NCBI GenBank assembly: GCA_036752465.1 | Contig: DAIOSQ010000012.1 | Coordinates: 1-23,062, forward strand | Reading direction: 5' to 3' | Length of the DNA stretch: 23,062 nucleotides | Origin: DAIOSQ01 sp036752465 | GTDB taxonomy: Bacteria; Pseudomonadota; Gammaproteobacteria; Legionellales; Legionellaceae | Shown here: positions 15,918 to 23,062 of the stretch, piece after piece | Layout: every line of letters starts with the position of its first letter | Position numbering within the stretch: position 1 is the first letter of the stretch | The notes under the pieces: model-generated | What the model saw: only the letters and a program-made list of their open reading frames with translations | Database searches by the model: none | Told to the model about the DNA's origin: nothing | Made by a program: the position numbers and the translations under genes

Positions 15918-17210
15918 ATGCCTAAAGTTATAATCGACAACCCTGGTGGCGGCGACTGCGGTTTTTATGCATTTGCAGTGGCTTTGATTGACATTATTCA
16001 ACAACAAGCACGCGCAGGTGACGATCAAAGCAAAACCCTGAGGCAATTGCAGGGGCTAGGCGCAGATATAAGCCTAGAAGACATCAACGCAATCAATTTA
16101 CAAGCTTTGTCCCAATCACCACGCCCAGTGCTAGGCTCACGGGAAAGAAGGATCTTGGATACCTTGCAAATGAGCTTGAGGAAGGTAGCAGCCAATGAAT
16201 ATAAGCAGCAACTGATGGATAGAATGGCCATCGATGCGGCGCAAAACCAAATAGCCCCCGGCAGCAGTCATGATACTATGGGTTCACAGATTTTTGGTCG
16301 ATTCAAGCACTTGGTAGAGGAATTTTTAACCGGTAACCTGCTCAGAGCAGGAGTCATGGGATCTACCGTGCGTAATCAGCCACGGCTCCGTCAATTAGCA
16401 CAGTTTAACGAATTAGCCTTAGACGACGGTTTGCTGCAGGCTGCTGCAGAGCTTGCGAACACCGTGGATGCAGCCATTGTGGATGCCTCTATCGGCAATC
16501 AAACCTATGGTGAAATTACTAGAGCAGCAGACCCGGGTTGTAATTTACAGATTGCTGAAGCAACGCTAGGCACGCATCTAGAAAACTATTTTACACGCAA
16601 CATAGCGACTATTCTGCCAGCAATCGACGCAGTCGCCCGACAAGGTCGCTGGGCAACCGACGAAGATTTGCGTATCCTGGCTGAGGTGCTAGAGGTCAAT
16701 TTAAAAGTCGCGGGACAGCAAACTGGTGTACTGCCAGCAGATCAGCCAACAGTCGAGTTAATTAACCAAGAGAATGCTCACTGGGTAACCAGCGTAGATA
16801 TAGCTCTCCCTGCAAACCAGCACAGACTATGGCCAGCAATTTTTGGAACAACCCAATCAACTTCCACAGCACGTGCTGGGCTTAGCTCACAGCAAACCGT
16901 GTGTAGTTCCTCCCAAGAGGATAATCTTACCCAAAAAATAGCACAGATTGTGACGATAACAGCTTCCGCTGCTCAGCCTGGGGATAAGCGTGCAAACTAT
17001 GAACAATTATTGCGCGATTTGGTGGGCGCTGCCTGCGAATTGTCTGGCGTGTTTGCCAACATATCCGCCCAAGATCGCTTAACAGGCGAGCTTGATACAG
17101 CCGAGGCAAAACACGATGCAGCTGGCATACAAACGGAAAGTGATGAAGAATTTGCTGTGCGTCTACAAGAGGCTGAATTGGCCAACGTAGGTATCAGTTT
17201 GCGCCGCTAA
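15918..17210 (+). CDS. OTU-type cysteine protease, probable deubiquitinase effector
   Basis: The 430-residue protein starts at the ATG at 15918, with GGAG seven bases upstream; an upstream in-frame TTG at 15906 is less likely. The catalytic loop is NPGGGDCGFYAFAVAL with nucleophile Cys14 after Asp13. The probable histidine is His288 in NQENAHWVTSVD. Before it, GRWATDEDLRILAEVLEVNLKV (about 243-264) is the standard OTU helix-strand leading to the histidine strand. The 230 residues between are helical and contain no other known domain. Legionella Lot deubiquitinases have such an enlarged helical lobe. The usual Asp three before Cys is Gly11. Residues 311-405 are a linker and helical tail, and 406-422 is acidic and resembles a ubiquitin-interacting helix. 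There is no signal peptide or membrane segment, so export would be by a type IV system. GC (about 50% in one hand-counted line) matches its neighbours. Confidence 0.8.
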   Translation: MPKVIIDNPGGGDCGFYAFAVALIDIIQQQARAGDDQSKTLRQLQGLGADISLEDINAINLQALSQSPRPVLGSRERRILDTLQMSLRKVAANEYKQQLMDRMAIDAAQNQIAPGSSHDTMGSQIFGRFKHLVEEFLTGNLLRAGVMGSTVRNQPRLRQLAQFNELALDDGLLQAAAELANTVDAAIVDASIGNQTYGEITRAADPGCNLQIAEATLGTHLENYFTRNIATILPAIDAVARQGRWATDEDLRILAEVLEVNLKVAGQQTGVLPADQPTVELINQENAHWVTSVDIALPANQHRLWPAIFGTTQSTSTARAGLSSQQTVCSSSQEDNLTQKIAQIVTITASAAQPGDKRANYEQLLRDLVGAACELSGVFANISAQDRLTGELDTAEAKHDAAGIQTESDEEFAVRLQEAELANVGISLRR

Positions 17211-17222
17211 ACAAAACATCTC

Positions 17223-17263
17223 GGCACATAAGTCAAGCGAGCACACCGCTTGGTCTATGTGCC
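17223..17263. terminator. strong hairpin after the OTU gene, possible terminator
   Basis: GGCACATA pairs with TATGTGCC, and inside it CAAGCG pairs with CGCTTG around a 7-base loop. The three bases between the two helices can form two G-U pairs and one mismatch, giving about 17 paired positions. It begins 12 bases after the OTU stop. No T-run follows on the plus strand, so it is not a standard intrinsic terminator; it may stabilise the 3' end or belong to a separate RNA. Confidence 0.45.
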
Positions 17264-17403
17264 ATCATTAGAAAAATAGACCGATGCAACGCGAACTGAA
17301 GGCCAAGTTGGCAACGCTTCCCCTCTTTATAAAGGGAGCCTCAAGTCCTTGGCTCGTCCACTGAAAAATTCAGCTAAAACTCACTGCTGTACCATAACAT
17401 TTT
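17264..17403. other. intergenic segment dense in small inverted repeats
   Basis: No open reading frame is supported here. It holds the odd palindrome GCCAA-G-TTGGC (17302-17312), CTTTATAAAG (17325-17334), GAGCC/GGCTC around ten bases (17336-17355) and CTGAA-AAA-TTCAG (17361-17373). It may encode a structured RNA or be remnant sequence. I recognise no known RNA family. Confidence 0.35.
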
Positions 17404-17431
17404 TTGCAAGCCTAGATAAACCAGCTATAAT
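17404..17431 (+). promoter_or_regulatory. promoter of the metG operon
   Basis: TTGCAA (17404-17409) and a perfect TATAAT (17426-17431) are 16 bases apart. Transcription would begin near 17438, about 20 bases before the metG ATG. This is the best sigma70 match in the window. Confidence 0.6.
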
Positions 17432-17458
17432 CATTGCTTTTCACCGTGATAACTAACC

Positions 17459-19114
17459 ATGACAACTGCTAGAAAAATCTTAGTCACCAGCGCCCTACCG
17501 TATGCCAATGGGCATTTACACTTAGGCCACTTGGTTGAACATATCCAAACTGATATTTGGGTACGCACGCAACGGATGCTCGGTCATCACTGTATCAGTG
17601 TATGTGGCGATGACGCCCATGGCACGCCGATTATGCTTAAAGCCGAACAAATGCAAATATCTGCAGAGGCCTTAACAACCATGATGCAGCAAAGTCATGA
17701 ACGTGATTTTGCTGCATTCGCGATCCAGTATGATACGTACCACAGCACTCACTCTCCTGAAAATGCCGCTTTGGCGCAGCAAATTTACCAGGCGTTACAA
17801 ACAGGTGGCGACATCATCCAAAAAAATATTCGTCAATTGTATGACCCCCTCAAACAGATGTTTTTACCAGATCGCTATGTCAAAGGAATCTGCCCAACAT
17901 GCCAAGCGCTCGATCAATATGGAGATAGTTGTGAAGTCTGTGGTGCGACCTACGCCCCAACCGATCTCATCAATCCACGATCCGTCATTTCTGGGGCCAC
18001 ACCTATTGAAAAAGAATCTGAGCATTATTTTTTTGATTTGCCCAAATATGAAAGTTTATTAAAAACATGGACTAAACAAGGGCATATTCAAGTTGAAGTC
18101 AGCAATAAACTGGATGAGTGGTTCAAGGCCGGCTTACTGCCTTGGGATATTTCGCGGGATAAACCCTATTTTGGTTTTCTTATTCCAGGCACTGCCGATA
18201 AATATTTTTATGTCTGGCTAGATGCACCGATCGGCTATATGGCGAGCTTTCAAAAATATTGTCAACAATCTGGTGCTTCTTTTCAAGAATATTGGGGTGC
18301 TGAAGCCACAACCGAACTTTACCACTTTGTTGGCAAAGACATCATATACTTCCATGCTTTATTTTGGCCTGCGGTATTAGCTGCCAGCGGTCATCGTTTG
18401 CCAACGGCAATCTTTACCCACGGGTTTTTGACCATAAATGGACAAAAAATGTCTAAATCGCGCGGGACTTTTATTGAGGCTCGTCACTATTTGCAGCATC
18501 TCAATCCAGAATATCTGCGCTATTATTTTGCAGCCAAATTAAACGGCCGGGTAGATGATTTAGATTTGAATTTTGATGACTTCATGAACCGCATCAATTC
18601 TGACCTTGTTGGTAAAGTTGTAAATATTGCAAGCCGCTGTGCCGGGTTTATCAACAAACGCTTTGCTAACCGCCTCAGCAATAGCTTGCAAGCTGATAGC
18701 CCTTATCAAGCCTTATTAGCTAAAAAGCCATGGATTACTGAAGCGTTCGTACAACGTGATTATGCCAAAGCGGTGCGCTTGATTATGGAAGGCGCGGATC
18801 ACATCAACCAATACATTGACACGCAAAAACCATGGCTATTGGCAAAGGATGAGCACAATATGCCACAAGTGCAAACGATTTGTAGCACCGGGCTGAATTT
18901 GTTTCGCGTACTGATGACTTATCTTAAGCCAATTTTACCCACGATGGCCGCAGCGGTAGAGCATTTTTTTGATTGTCCGCCTTTATCCTGGCAGACGCTG
19001 GAACAACCGTTGCTCGATCATACCATACGCACGTTTACCCCATTGTTGACCCGTGTAGAGGCCGACGATATTCAGGCACTGCTCAGCAGCAAACCCTGCG
19101 CAGCGAGCAACTAG
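17459..19114 (+). CDS. metG: methionyl-tRNA synthetase, short form
   Basis: The 551-residue class I synthetase charges tRNA-Met. The HIGH motif is HLGH at 21-24, and KMSKS lies at 330-334. The connective peptide has a zinc knuckle with Cys145, Cys148, Cys158 and Cys161, the E. coli-type layout, and DAPIGYMAS follows in the catalytic domain. The anticodon-binding helical domain is present (DLVGKVVNIASRCAGFINKRF onward). The protein ends about where the C-terminal Trbp-like dimerisation and tRNA-binding domain would begin in the 677-residue E. coli enzyme, so that domain is missing. The stop codon is clean and the next gene follows closely, so I see no frameshift. It is the first gene of a probable six-gene transcript. 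Confidence 0.96.
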   Translation: MTTARKILVTSALPYANGHLHLGHLVEHIQTDIWVRTQRMLGHHCISVCGDDAHGTPIMLKAEQMQISAEALTTMMQQSHERDFAAFAIQYDTYHSTHSPENAALAQQIYQALQTGGDIIQKNIRQLYDPLKQMFLPDRYVKGICPTCQALDQYGDSCEVCGATYAPTDLINPRSVISGATPIEKESEHYFFDLPKYESLLKTWTKQGHIQVEVSNKLDEWFKAGLLPWDISRDKPYFGFLIPGTADKYFYVWLDAPIGYMASFQKYCQQSGASFQEYWGAEATTELYHFVGKDIIYFHALFWPAVLAASGHRLPTAIFTHGFLTINGQKMSKSRGTFIEARHYLQHLNPEYLRYYFAAKLNGRVDDLDLNFDDFMNRINSDLVGKVVNIASRCAGFINKRFANRLSNSLQADSPYQALLAKKPWITEAFVQRDYAKAVRLIMEGADHINQYIDTQKPWLLAKDEHNMPQVQTICSTGLNLFRVLMTYLKPILPTMAAAVEHFFDCPPLSWQTLEQPLLDHTIRTFTPLLTRVEADDIQALLSSKPCAASN

Positions 19115-19127
19115 AGGAATGGATGAC

Positions 19128-19997
19128 ATGCGCCCCAACATATTAATATTTGGTTTTGGCTATACTGCTAAGTTTTTAGCCAAAAAATTGGCGGCCAATA
19201 ATTTTGCAATCATCGGTACTACACGTAATCCAGAGAAGCAACAACAGGATCAGTTGCAGGATTATCAACTAATTGGCTTTGATAGGCCGGCAGTCACCCA
19301 GAGCTTACGCACAGCCACCCATATTTTGGTGAGCACCCCACCAGACAGGCTGCGTGGTGACCCAGTGATCGCTGACTTTGGCGATCTCCTCGCCCAATAT
19401 GCACCTCAGTGTCAGTGGCTTGGCTATCTTTCGTCAACCGGGGTCTATGGCGACCACCAAGGCGCCTGGGTAGATGAATCGTCACCAGCCATCAACCTCG
19501 GTCAACAAGCAAACACACGCCAACAGGCAGAACATGCGTGGCAGGCGCTGGCACAACGTCATCAACTGCCACTGCATATTTTTCGCATTGCCGGCATTTA
19601 TGGCCCGGGACGCAATGCTTTGACGCGCATTGCACACGGTAAGCGGCAAACCATCTTTAAACCAGATCATTTTTTTTCACGCATTCATGTAGCAGATATT
19701 GCTTCCATACTGCTGGCGTCATTGCAACAACCCAATCCCATGGCTATTTATAATGTGGCGGATGATGAGCCTGCACCTGGCCACGAAGTGGATACATTTG
19801 CGTGCGATTTGCTGCAATTGCCACCACTAGAGCAGGTGCCATTTGCCCAGGCTGAATTATCGCCCATGGCCAGCGAGTTCTATCAACACAACCGCCGCGT
19901 CAATAATCACAAAATCAAGCAAGCGCTTGGCGTCATCTTAACTTACCCAACCTATAGACAAGGCTTACAACACCTGTTTGCTGCGGGAGACTACTGA
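19128..19997 (+). CDS. atypical SDR-family NAD(P)-binding protein, YeeZ-like
   Basis: The 289-residue protein is an extended short-chain dehydrogenase/reductase of the atypical type. It has a Rossmann start ILIFGFGYTAKFLAKKL with GFGYTA at residues 9-14, then STGVYGDHQG, RIAGIYGPGRNAL and RIHVADIASILLAS, as in nucleotide-sugar epimerase-like proteins. The usual catalytic YxxxK is absent, as in the YeeZ group, so the substrate is unknown. I start it at the ATG at 19128 because AGAGGA lies nine bases upstream; the ATG three codons earlier touches that site directly. It follows metG by 13 bases, and its TGA overlaps the tspO ATG by one base. Confidence 0.85.
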   Translation: MRPNILIFGFGYTAKFLAKKLAANNFAIIGTTRNPEKQQQDQLQDYQLIGFDRPAVTQSLRTATHILVSTPPDRLRGDPVIADFGDLLAQYAPQCQWLGYLSSTGVYGDHQGAWVDESSPAINLGQQANTRQQAEHAWQALAQRHQLPLHIFRIAGIYGPGRNALTRIAHGKRQTIFKPDHFFSRIHVADIASILLASLQQPNPMAIYNVADDEPAPGHEVDTFACDLLQLPPLEQVPFAQAELSPMASEFYQHNRRVNNHKIKQALGVILTYPTYRQGLQHLFAAGDY

Positions 19998-20467
19998 TGT
20001 TAAAAAAAACTGCTGGCATGCTCGCCTGGATTGTGGTGTTACAATTGATTGCTTATGGAATAGGCCATATCACGCAAGCCAACATCACCACCTGGTACCA
20101 GACACTGCACCGTTCGCGGCTAACACCGGCAGCCATCGTGTTCCCAATTGTTTGGTCGCTGTTGTATATCATGATAGCACTGGCAGGATGGTATCTTTGG
20201 CAGCACCGTCGCGCGCCGCAAGCCAAACTGCCCCTGTTATTCTATGGCATACAGATGGTTTTGAATTGGGCCTGGTCACTGCTGTTTTTTAAAGCGCATT
20301 TGCTTGCCCTGAGTTTTTTTTGTCTGCTGCTGATAGCCATCTTCACCTTGATGACTATGATAACCGCTCGACATACTTACAAACTCAGCAGTATCCTGCT
20401 GATACCCTATTTGCTATGGTTAATCTTTGCTGGCTATTTAAATGCCATGATTTGGCTACTGAACTAA
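19997..20467 (+). CDS. tspO: TspO/MBR family tryptophan-rich membrane protein
   Basis: The 156-residue protein has five hydrophobic segments (about 7-27, 47-67, 77-97, 101-121 and 130-154). Family signatures are WYQTLHRSRLTPAAIVFPIVWSLLY after the first segment, MVLNWAWSLLFF in the third and LLIPYLLWLIFAGYLNAMIWLLN at the end. TspO proteins bind porphyrins and related ligands in membranes; in Rhodobacter TspO modulates tetrapyrrole synthesis. The precise role here is unknown. The ATG overlaps the stop of the SDR gene as TGATG, and a strong ribosome binding site for the next gene starts right at its stop. The gene is therefore inside the metG-nth operon. Confidence 0.93.
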   Translation: MLKKTAGMLAWIVVLQLIAYGIGHITQANITTWYQTLHRSRLTPAAIVFPIVWSLLYIMIALAGWYLWQHRRAPQAKLPLLFYGIQMVLNWAWSLLFFKAHLLALSFFCLLLIAIFTLMTMITARHTYKLSSILLIPYLLWLIFAGYLNAMIWLLN

Positions 20468-20476
20468 GGAGACTTG

Positions 20477-20617
20477 ATGCAACCCAAGGATAGAAAAAAA
20501 CAGTCAAAATTTTTTGCGCCGGCAACACCGCAGCCACAAAAAGCCATGAGCGAAGCGGCGCGTCAATTACAACCGTTTAAAGATCTACTAAATAAATTAC
20601 GAGAAACCACCCCATGA
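20477..20617 (+). CDS. 46-aa basic protein of unknown function
   Basis: A 46-codon frame starts at the ATG at 20477 and ends with the TGA at 20615-20617, overlapping the ATG of the next gene as ATGA. AAGGAG lies five bases before the start, one of the best ribosome binding sites in the window. The product begins MQPKDRKKQSKFFAPATPQP, a lysine- and proline-rich, probably unstructured head. An amphipathic stretch, AARQLQPFKDLLNKLRE, follows. It has no membrane segment and no cysteine. I do not recognise it. Tight coupling to the RnfB-like gene suggests a related role, perhaps as a partner, but that is inference. Confidence 0.7.
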   Translation: MQPKDRKKQSKFFAPATPQPQKAMSEAARQLQPFKDLLNKLRETTP

Positions 20618-21228
20618 AAGCTGTCCAAGATATCGATGCCCTATTGCCACAAACCCAATGTGGCGAATGCGGCTACCCTGGCTGTTTGCCTTACGCTGAA
20701 GCAATCGCCAGCGGCCAAGCCACAATTGATCGCTGCCCACCGGGCGGAGTCAGCACATTGAACGCACTTGGCCAGCTGTTGCATATCGATACCAGCCCTT
20801 ATTTAGCAAAAGTCGCCGCCAGCACAAGGCCAGCACAACTCGCCTATATTCGCGAAGCCGAGTGCATTGGTTGCACCAAGTGCATCCAGGCATGTCCCGT
20901 AGACGCCATTATAGGTAGCGCCAAACAGCTGCATCATATTTTATCCCATGAATGTACCGGCTGCGGTCTATGTATTGAGCCGTGCCCAGTAGATTGTATC
21001 GACATGCACCCGTTGGAAAAAACCACTTATGCATCCGATTTGGCACGGCAGCGCTTTCAACAAAAAAAAATCCGTCAATTGCAGGAGGTAGCCAATAAAG
21101 AACGCGCCTATCGTGAGAAAAAGCGCTTGACCGCACAAACTGCCCCTAGCACCGCAGATATCAAAGCCAAACAAGACTACATACAAGATGCGCTAACTCG
21201 GGTCAAAGCAAGGCAACGCCAGCAATGA
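20614..21228 (+). CDS. rnfB: RnfB-like iron-sulfur protein without membrane anchor
   Basis: The 204-residue protein has an N-terminal Fe-S domain with Cys16, Cys19, Cys24 and Cys41 (CGECGYPGCLPYAEAI ... RCPPGG). Two 4Fe-4S ferredoxin sites follow: Cys84/87/90/94 (CIGCTKCIQACP) and Cys114/117/120/124 (CTGCGLCIEPCP). This order is that of RnfB/RsxB, an electron-carrying subunit of the Rnf/Rsx complex. It lacks the N-terminal transmembrane helix of true RnfB and starts directly at the Fe-S domain. The C-terminus (about 145-204) is a charged, coiled-coil-like helix. No other rnf genes flank it, although in E. coli the rsx operon also ends at nth. It overlaps the 46-aa gene and nth by ATGA on both sides. 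Partner and electron acceptor are unknown. Confidence 0.88.
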   Translation: MKAVQDIDALLPQTQCGECGYPGCLPYAEAIASGQATIDRCPPGGVSTLNALGQLLHIDTSPYLAKVAASTRPAQLAYIREAECIGCTKCIQACPVDAIIGSAKQLHHILSHECTGCGLCIEPCPVDCIDMHPLEKTTYASDLARQRFQQKKIRQLQEVANKERAYREKKRLTAQTAPSTADIKAKQDYIQDALTRVKARQRQQ

Positions 21229-21872
21229 ATCCGAGTACCGTGACTGCTATTTTTCAACGCTTGCAACAACAAAACCCGCAACCAACCACCGAATTGCGCT
21301 ACCGATCCACGTTTGAATTGCTAATTGCGGTGGTATTATCAGCACAGGCCACCGATGTCAGCGTGAACAAAGCCACCGCCAAACTATTCGCGGTGGCCAA
21401 CACCCCAGCCGCCATACTTGCACTAGGCGAAGAACAGCTCAAAGAATACATTAAAAGCATCGGTTTATATCGGAGTAAAGCACGCCATATCATCCAAACG
21501 TGCCAGATATTGCTCACAGAATATCAAGCCGAAGTACCAAATGATCGCGCCTCGCTGCAGCGCTTGCCTGGCGTAGGCCGCAAAACCGCTAATGTGGTAT
21601 TAAATACCGCTTTCGCACAAGCGACCATAGCGGTAGATACACATATTTTTCGTGTCGCCAATCGCACGGGCTTAGCGCATGGCAATACACCGCTGGAGAT
21701 TGAAACACAGTTGCTCACGGCTATTGCCACCCCTTATTTACACAATGCACATCATTGGCTCATCTTGCATGGCCGCTACGTCTGTACAGCAAAAAAACCG
21801 CACTGTGCAACCTGTATCATTCGTGACTTATGTCAATACACCCGTAAAAACAATTCGATGGCAACGGATTGA
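21225..21872 (+). CDS. nth: endonuclease III
   Basis: The 215-residue enzyme is a bifunctional DNA glycosylase/AP lyase that removes oxidised pyrimidines. It has the helix-hairpin-helix LPGVGRKTANVVL with catalytic Lys120, the catalytic Asp138 in AVDTHIFRV, and a 4Fe-4S cluster at Cys187, Cys194, Cys197 and Cys203 (spacing 6-2-5). Lys and Asp numbering equal those of E. coli Nth, supporting the start. The ATG overlaps the stop of the RnfB-like gene. The gene ends 24 bases before the convergent ankyrin gene, and no terminator is visible in that gap. Confidence 0.97.
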   Translation: MNPSTVTAIFQRLQQQNPQPTTELRYRSTFELLIAVVLSAQATDVSVNKATAKLFAVANTPAAILALGEEQLKEYIKSIGLYRSKARHIIQTCQILLTEYQAEVPNDRASLQRLPGVGRKTANVVLNTAFAQATIAVDTHIFRVANRTGLAHGNTPLEIETQLLTAIATPYLHNAHHWLILHGRYVCTAKKPHCATCIIRDLCQYTRKNNSMATD

Positions 21873-21896
21873 GTATTGGAGACAGAGTGAAGGTGA

Positions 21897-23062
21897 TTAA
21901 CCAAATGCACGTGGGATCCTGAAAGTATCCGGTGGTAGCAAAGATAAAATATATTCCACGAATTGATTAAGTACTAATATGATTGCATCGAAGAATATTT
22001 TCGTAAATAATGTTCGAGGGTGTAATGCGGATTCAATTTCCTCGCTGCAAGGTAATTCATTTCTTGCGTGTATTACATCTGAAAAATGATGGTAATTAAA
22101 AATTTTAAAACTTTTATTAACAGCAAAGTTACCATTGCCATCTTTGATAAAGTCTGCAGCATTTTCAAGTTCTTGTGCGAGTATTTCAGCAGGTACACCC
22201 AATTGATTAAACGCTATAATATCCATATGGAAAATAATATCGACTAGCGCTTCTGGTTGTAGCTCTTTTTCTTTAAGGGATGTGTTGGACATTAGTATAT
22301 TGTTGTTTTCACATATGACGTCAGCCACTACCAGTGGATCGCTAATAGATGGGTGACACAAAAGATCTTGAGTCGTTCTAATTGAAATGTTCAAAGGAAT
22401 TTGGTTTTGATAAAAATCTAGTGGCGTTTGCTCGTAAATATTTTTTTTACTTGTATCAGCGCCTGCTTTGATTAGTAAATCTATCAAATCATTATCACGA
22501 TAAAAACAGGCCCAATGAAGCGGCGTCATACCTTTGCTGTCAGGTTGATTAACATCCACATTGCCTGCTTTATGTTTGGCAACTAATAATTTTGCAAAAT
22601 CTGAATTACCTGTTTTACATGCAAGATTAAGTGGGGTGTTATCAAAGCTTTGTTTTTGTAAGCAAGCATATTCATCTGCCAAATGGCTAAAATCGTATCG
22701 TTCCGCAGATAGGCTTAGTAGGTCAAAGCAAGCATCATGTAAAGGAGTGTTATTTCTACTATATGGATTTGGATTTGAACTTGGATTTTCATACCTGCGA
22801 TAATTACTTAAATAGGTACTGTTTGGATTTGTGTTAACAAGCGACACATGTCGTTGGCATTTTAACATAACGCGTTGTTTCAATTGATCCTTATCTAGTG
22901 CTTTTTCATTAGGCCTTAAAGCATCCAAAAAGCGATATGCAGGGGATGCTAAAAAACTATTGCAATCATGTTGATTATTACCAAAGTGTTGCTGTATTAG
23001 TAGTCTTAAATTAAGCTCTTTTAAAACTGCGCACGTGCTATTTTCCTCAAATTCATGTTCTT
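21897..23062 (-). CDS. ankyrin-repeat protein, probable effector (5' end outside window)
   Basis: The frame is open from the right edge to the TAA at 21897, at least 388 codons; the only start inside is a TTG at 22926-22928 with coding sequence continuing above it, so the true start lies outside. Ankyrin repeats are NNTPLHDACFDLLSLS, DNTPLNLACKTGNSDFAKLLV, GMTPLHWACFYRDNDLIDLLIKAGAD and EQTPLDFYQ. The C-terminal 170 residues match no domain I know. They end with a hydrophobic stretch, FFDAIILVLNQFVEYILSLL, that could be a membrane-interacting helix. Two 60-base lines count to 30% and 42% GC, lower than a 50% line of the OTU gene, suggesting a different origin. Ankyrin proteins are frequent secreted effectors in Legionella, Coxiella and relatives; effector function here is inference. 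Confidence 0.85.
   Translation of the reverse strand, partial: EHEFEENSTCAVLKELNLRLLIQQHFGNNQHDCNSFLASPAYRFLDALRPNEKALDKDQLKQRVMLKCQRHVSLVNTNPNSTYLSNYRRYENPSSNPNPYSRNNTPLHDACFDLLSLSAERYDFSHLADEYACLQKQSFDNTPLNLACKTGNSDFAKLLVAKHKAGNVDVNQPDSKGMTPLHWACFYRDNDLIDLLIKAGADTSKKNIYEQTPLDFYQNQIPLNISIRTTQDLLCHPSISDPLVVADVICENNNILMSNTSLKEKELQPEALVDIIFHMDIIAFNQLGVPAEILAQELENAADFIKDGNGNFAVNKSFKIFNYHHFSDVIHARNELPCSEEIESALHPRTLFTKIFFDAIILVLNQFVEYILSLLPPDTFRIPRAFG

Overview
The window looks like chromosome of a gammaproteobacterium related to the Legionellales/Coxiella group. The core genes and their order are gammaproteobacterial: ygfB-pepP-ubiH-ubiI, nadK-recN, and an RnfB-type protein next to nth. Two other genes look like host-directed effectors, an OTU-type cysteine protease and an ankyrin-repeat protein. 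The organism assignment is inferred from gene content only. I see no transposase, phage gene, CRISPR array, rRNA or tRNA.

Layout. 1-3972 is almost entirely minus strand. It holds the start of ubiD (cut by the left edge), a HAD phosphatase, hspQ, an MsrB-MsrA fusion, a periplasmic MltB-type lytic transglycosylase and an unrecognised 166-aa protein. A divergent intergenic region (3973-4211) carries promoters for that protein and for typA. 4212-8602 (plus) is typA-nadK-recN; recN is broken by a one-base frameshift at about 7442-7487. 8608-15112 (minus) reads parC-ygfB-pepP-ubiH-ubiI as one tight operon with overlapping ends. 15182-17210 (plus) is rpiA followed by the OTU protease gene. 17211-17458 is an intergenic region rich in inverted repeats. 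17459-21872 (plus) is metG, an atypical SDR gene, tspO, a 46-aa gene, an RnfB-like ferredoxin gene and nth; the last five are coupled by overlaps or very short gaps. 21897-23062 (minus) is an AT-rich ankyrin-repeat gene that runs off the right edge.

How the genes work together. Three genes serve ubiquinone synthesis (ubiD, ubiH, ubiI). msrAB and hspQ deal with oxidised or damaged proteins, recN and nth with DNA repair, and parC with chromosome decatenation.

The best candidate for something new is the OTU gene at 15918-17210. Its catalytic Cys14 and probable His288 are separated by about 270 residues, as in the Legionella Lot deubiquitinases with an enlarged helical lobe. Its C-terminus has an acidic helix resembling a ubiquitin-interacting motif. 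Its promoter has a perfect -10 box, no -35 box, and two TTAAGC repeats 11 bp apart, the geometry of the PmrA box that controls Dot/Icm effectors in Legionella and Coxiella.
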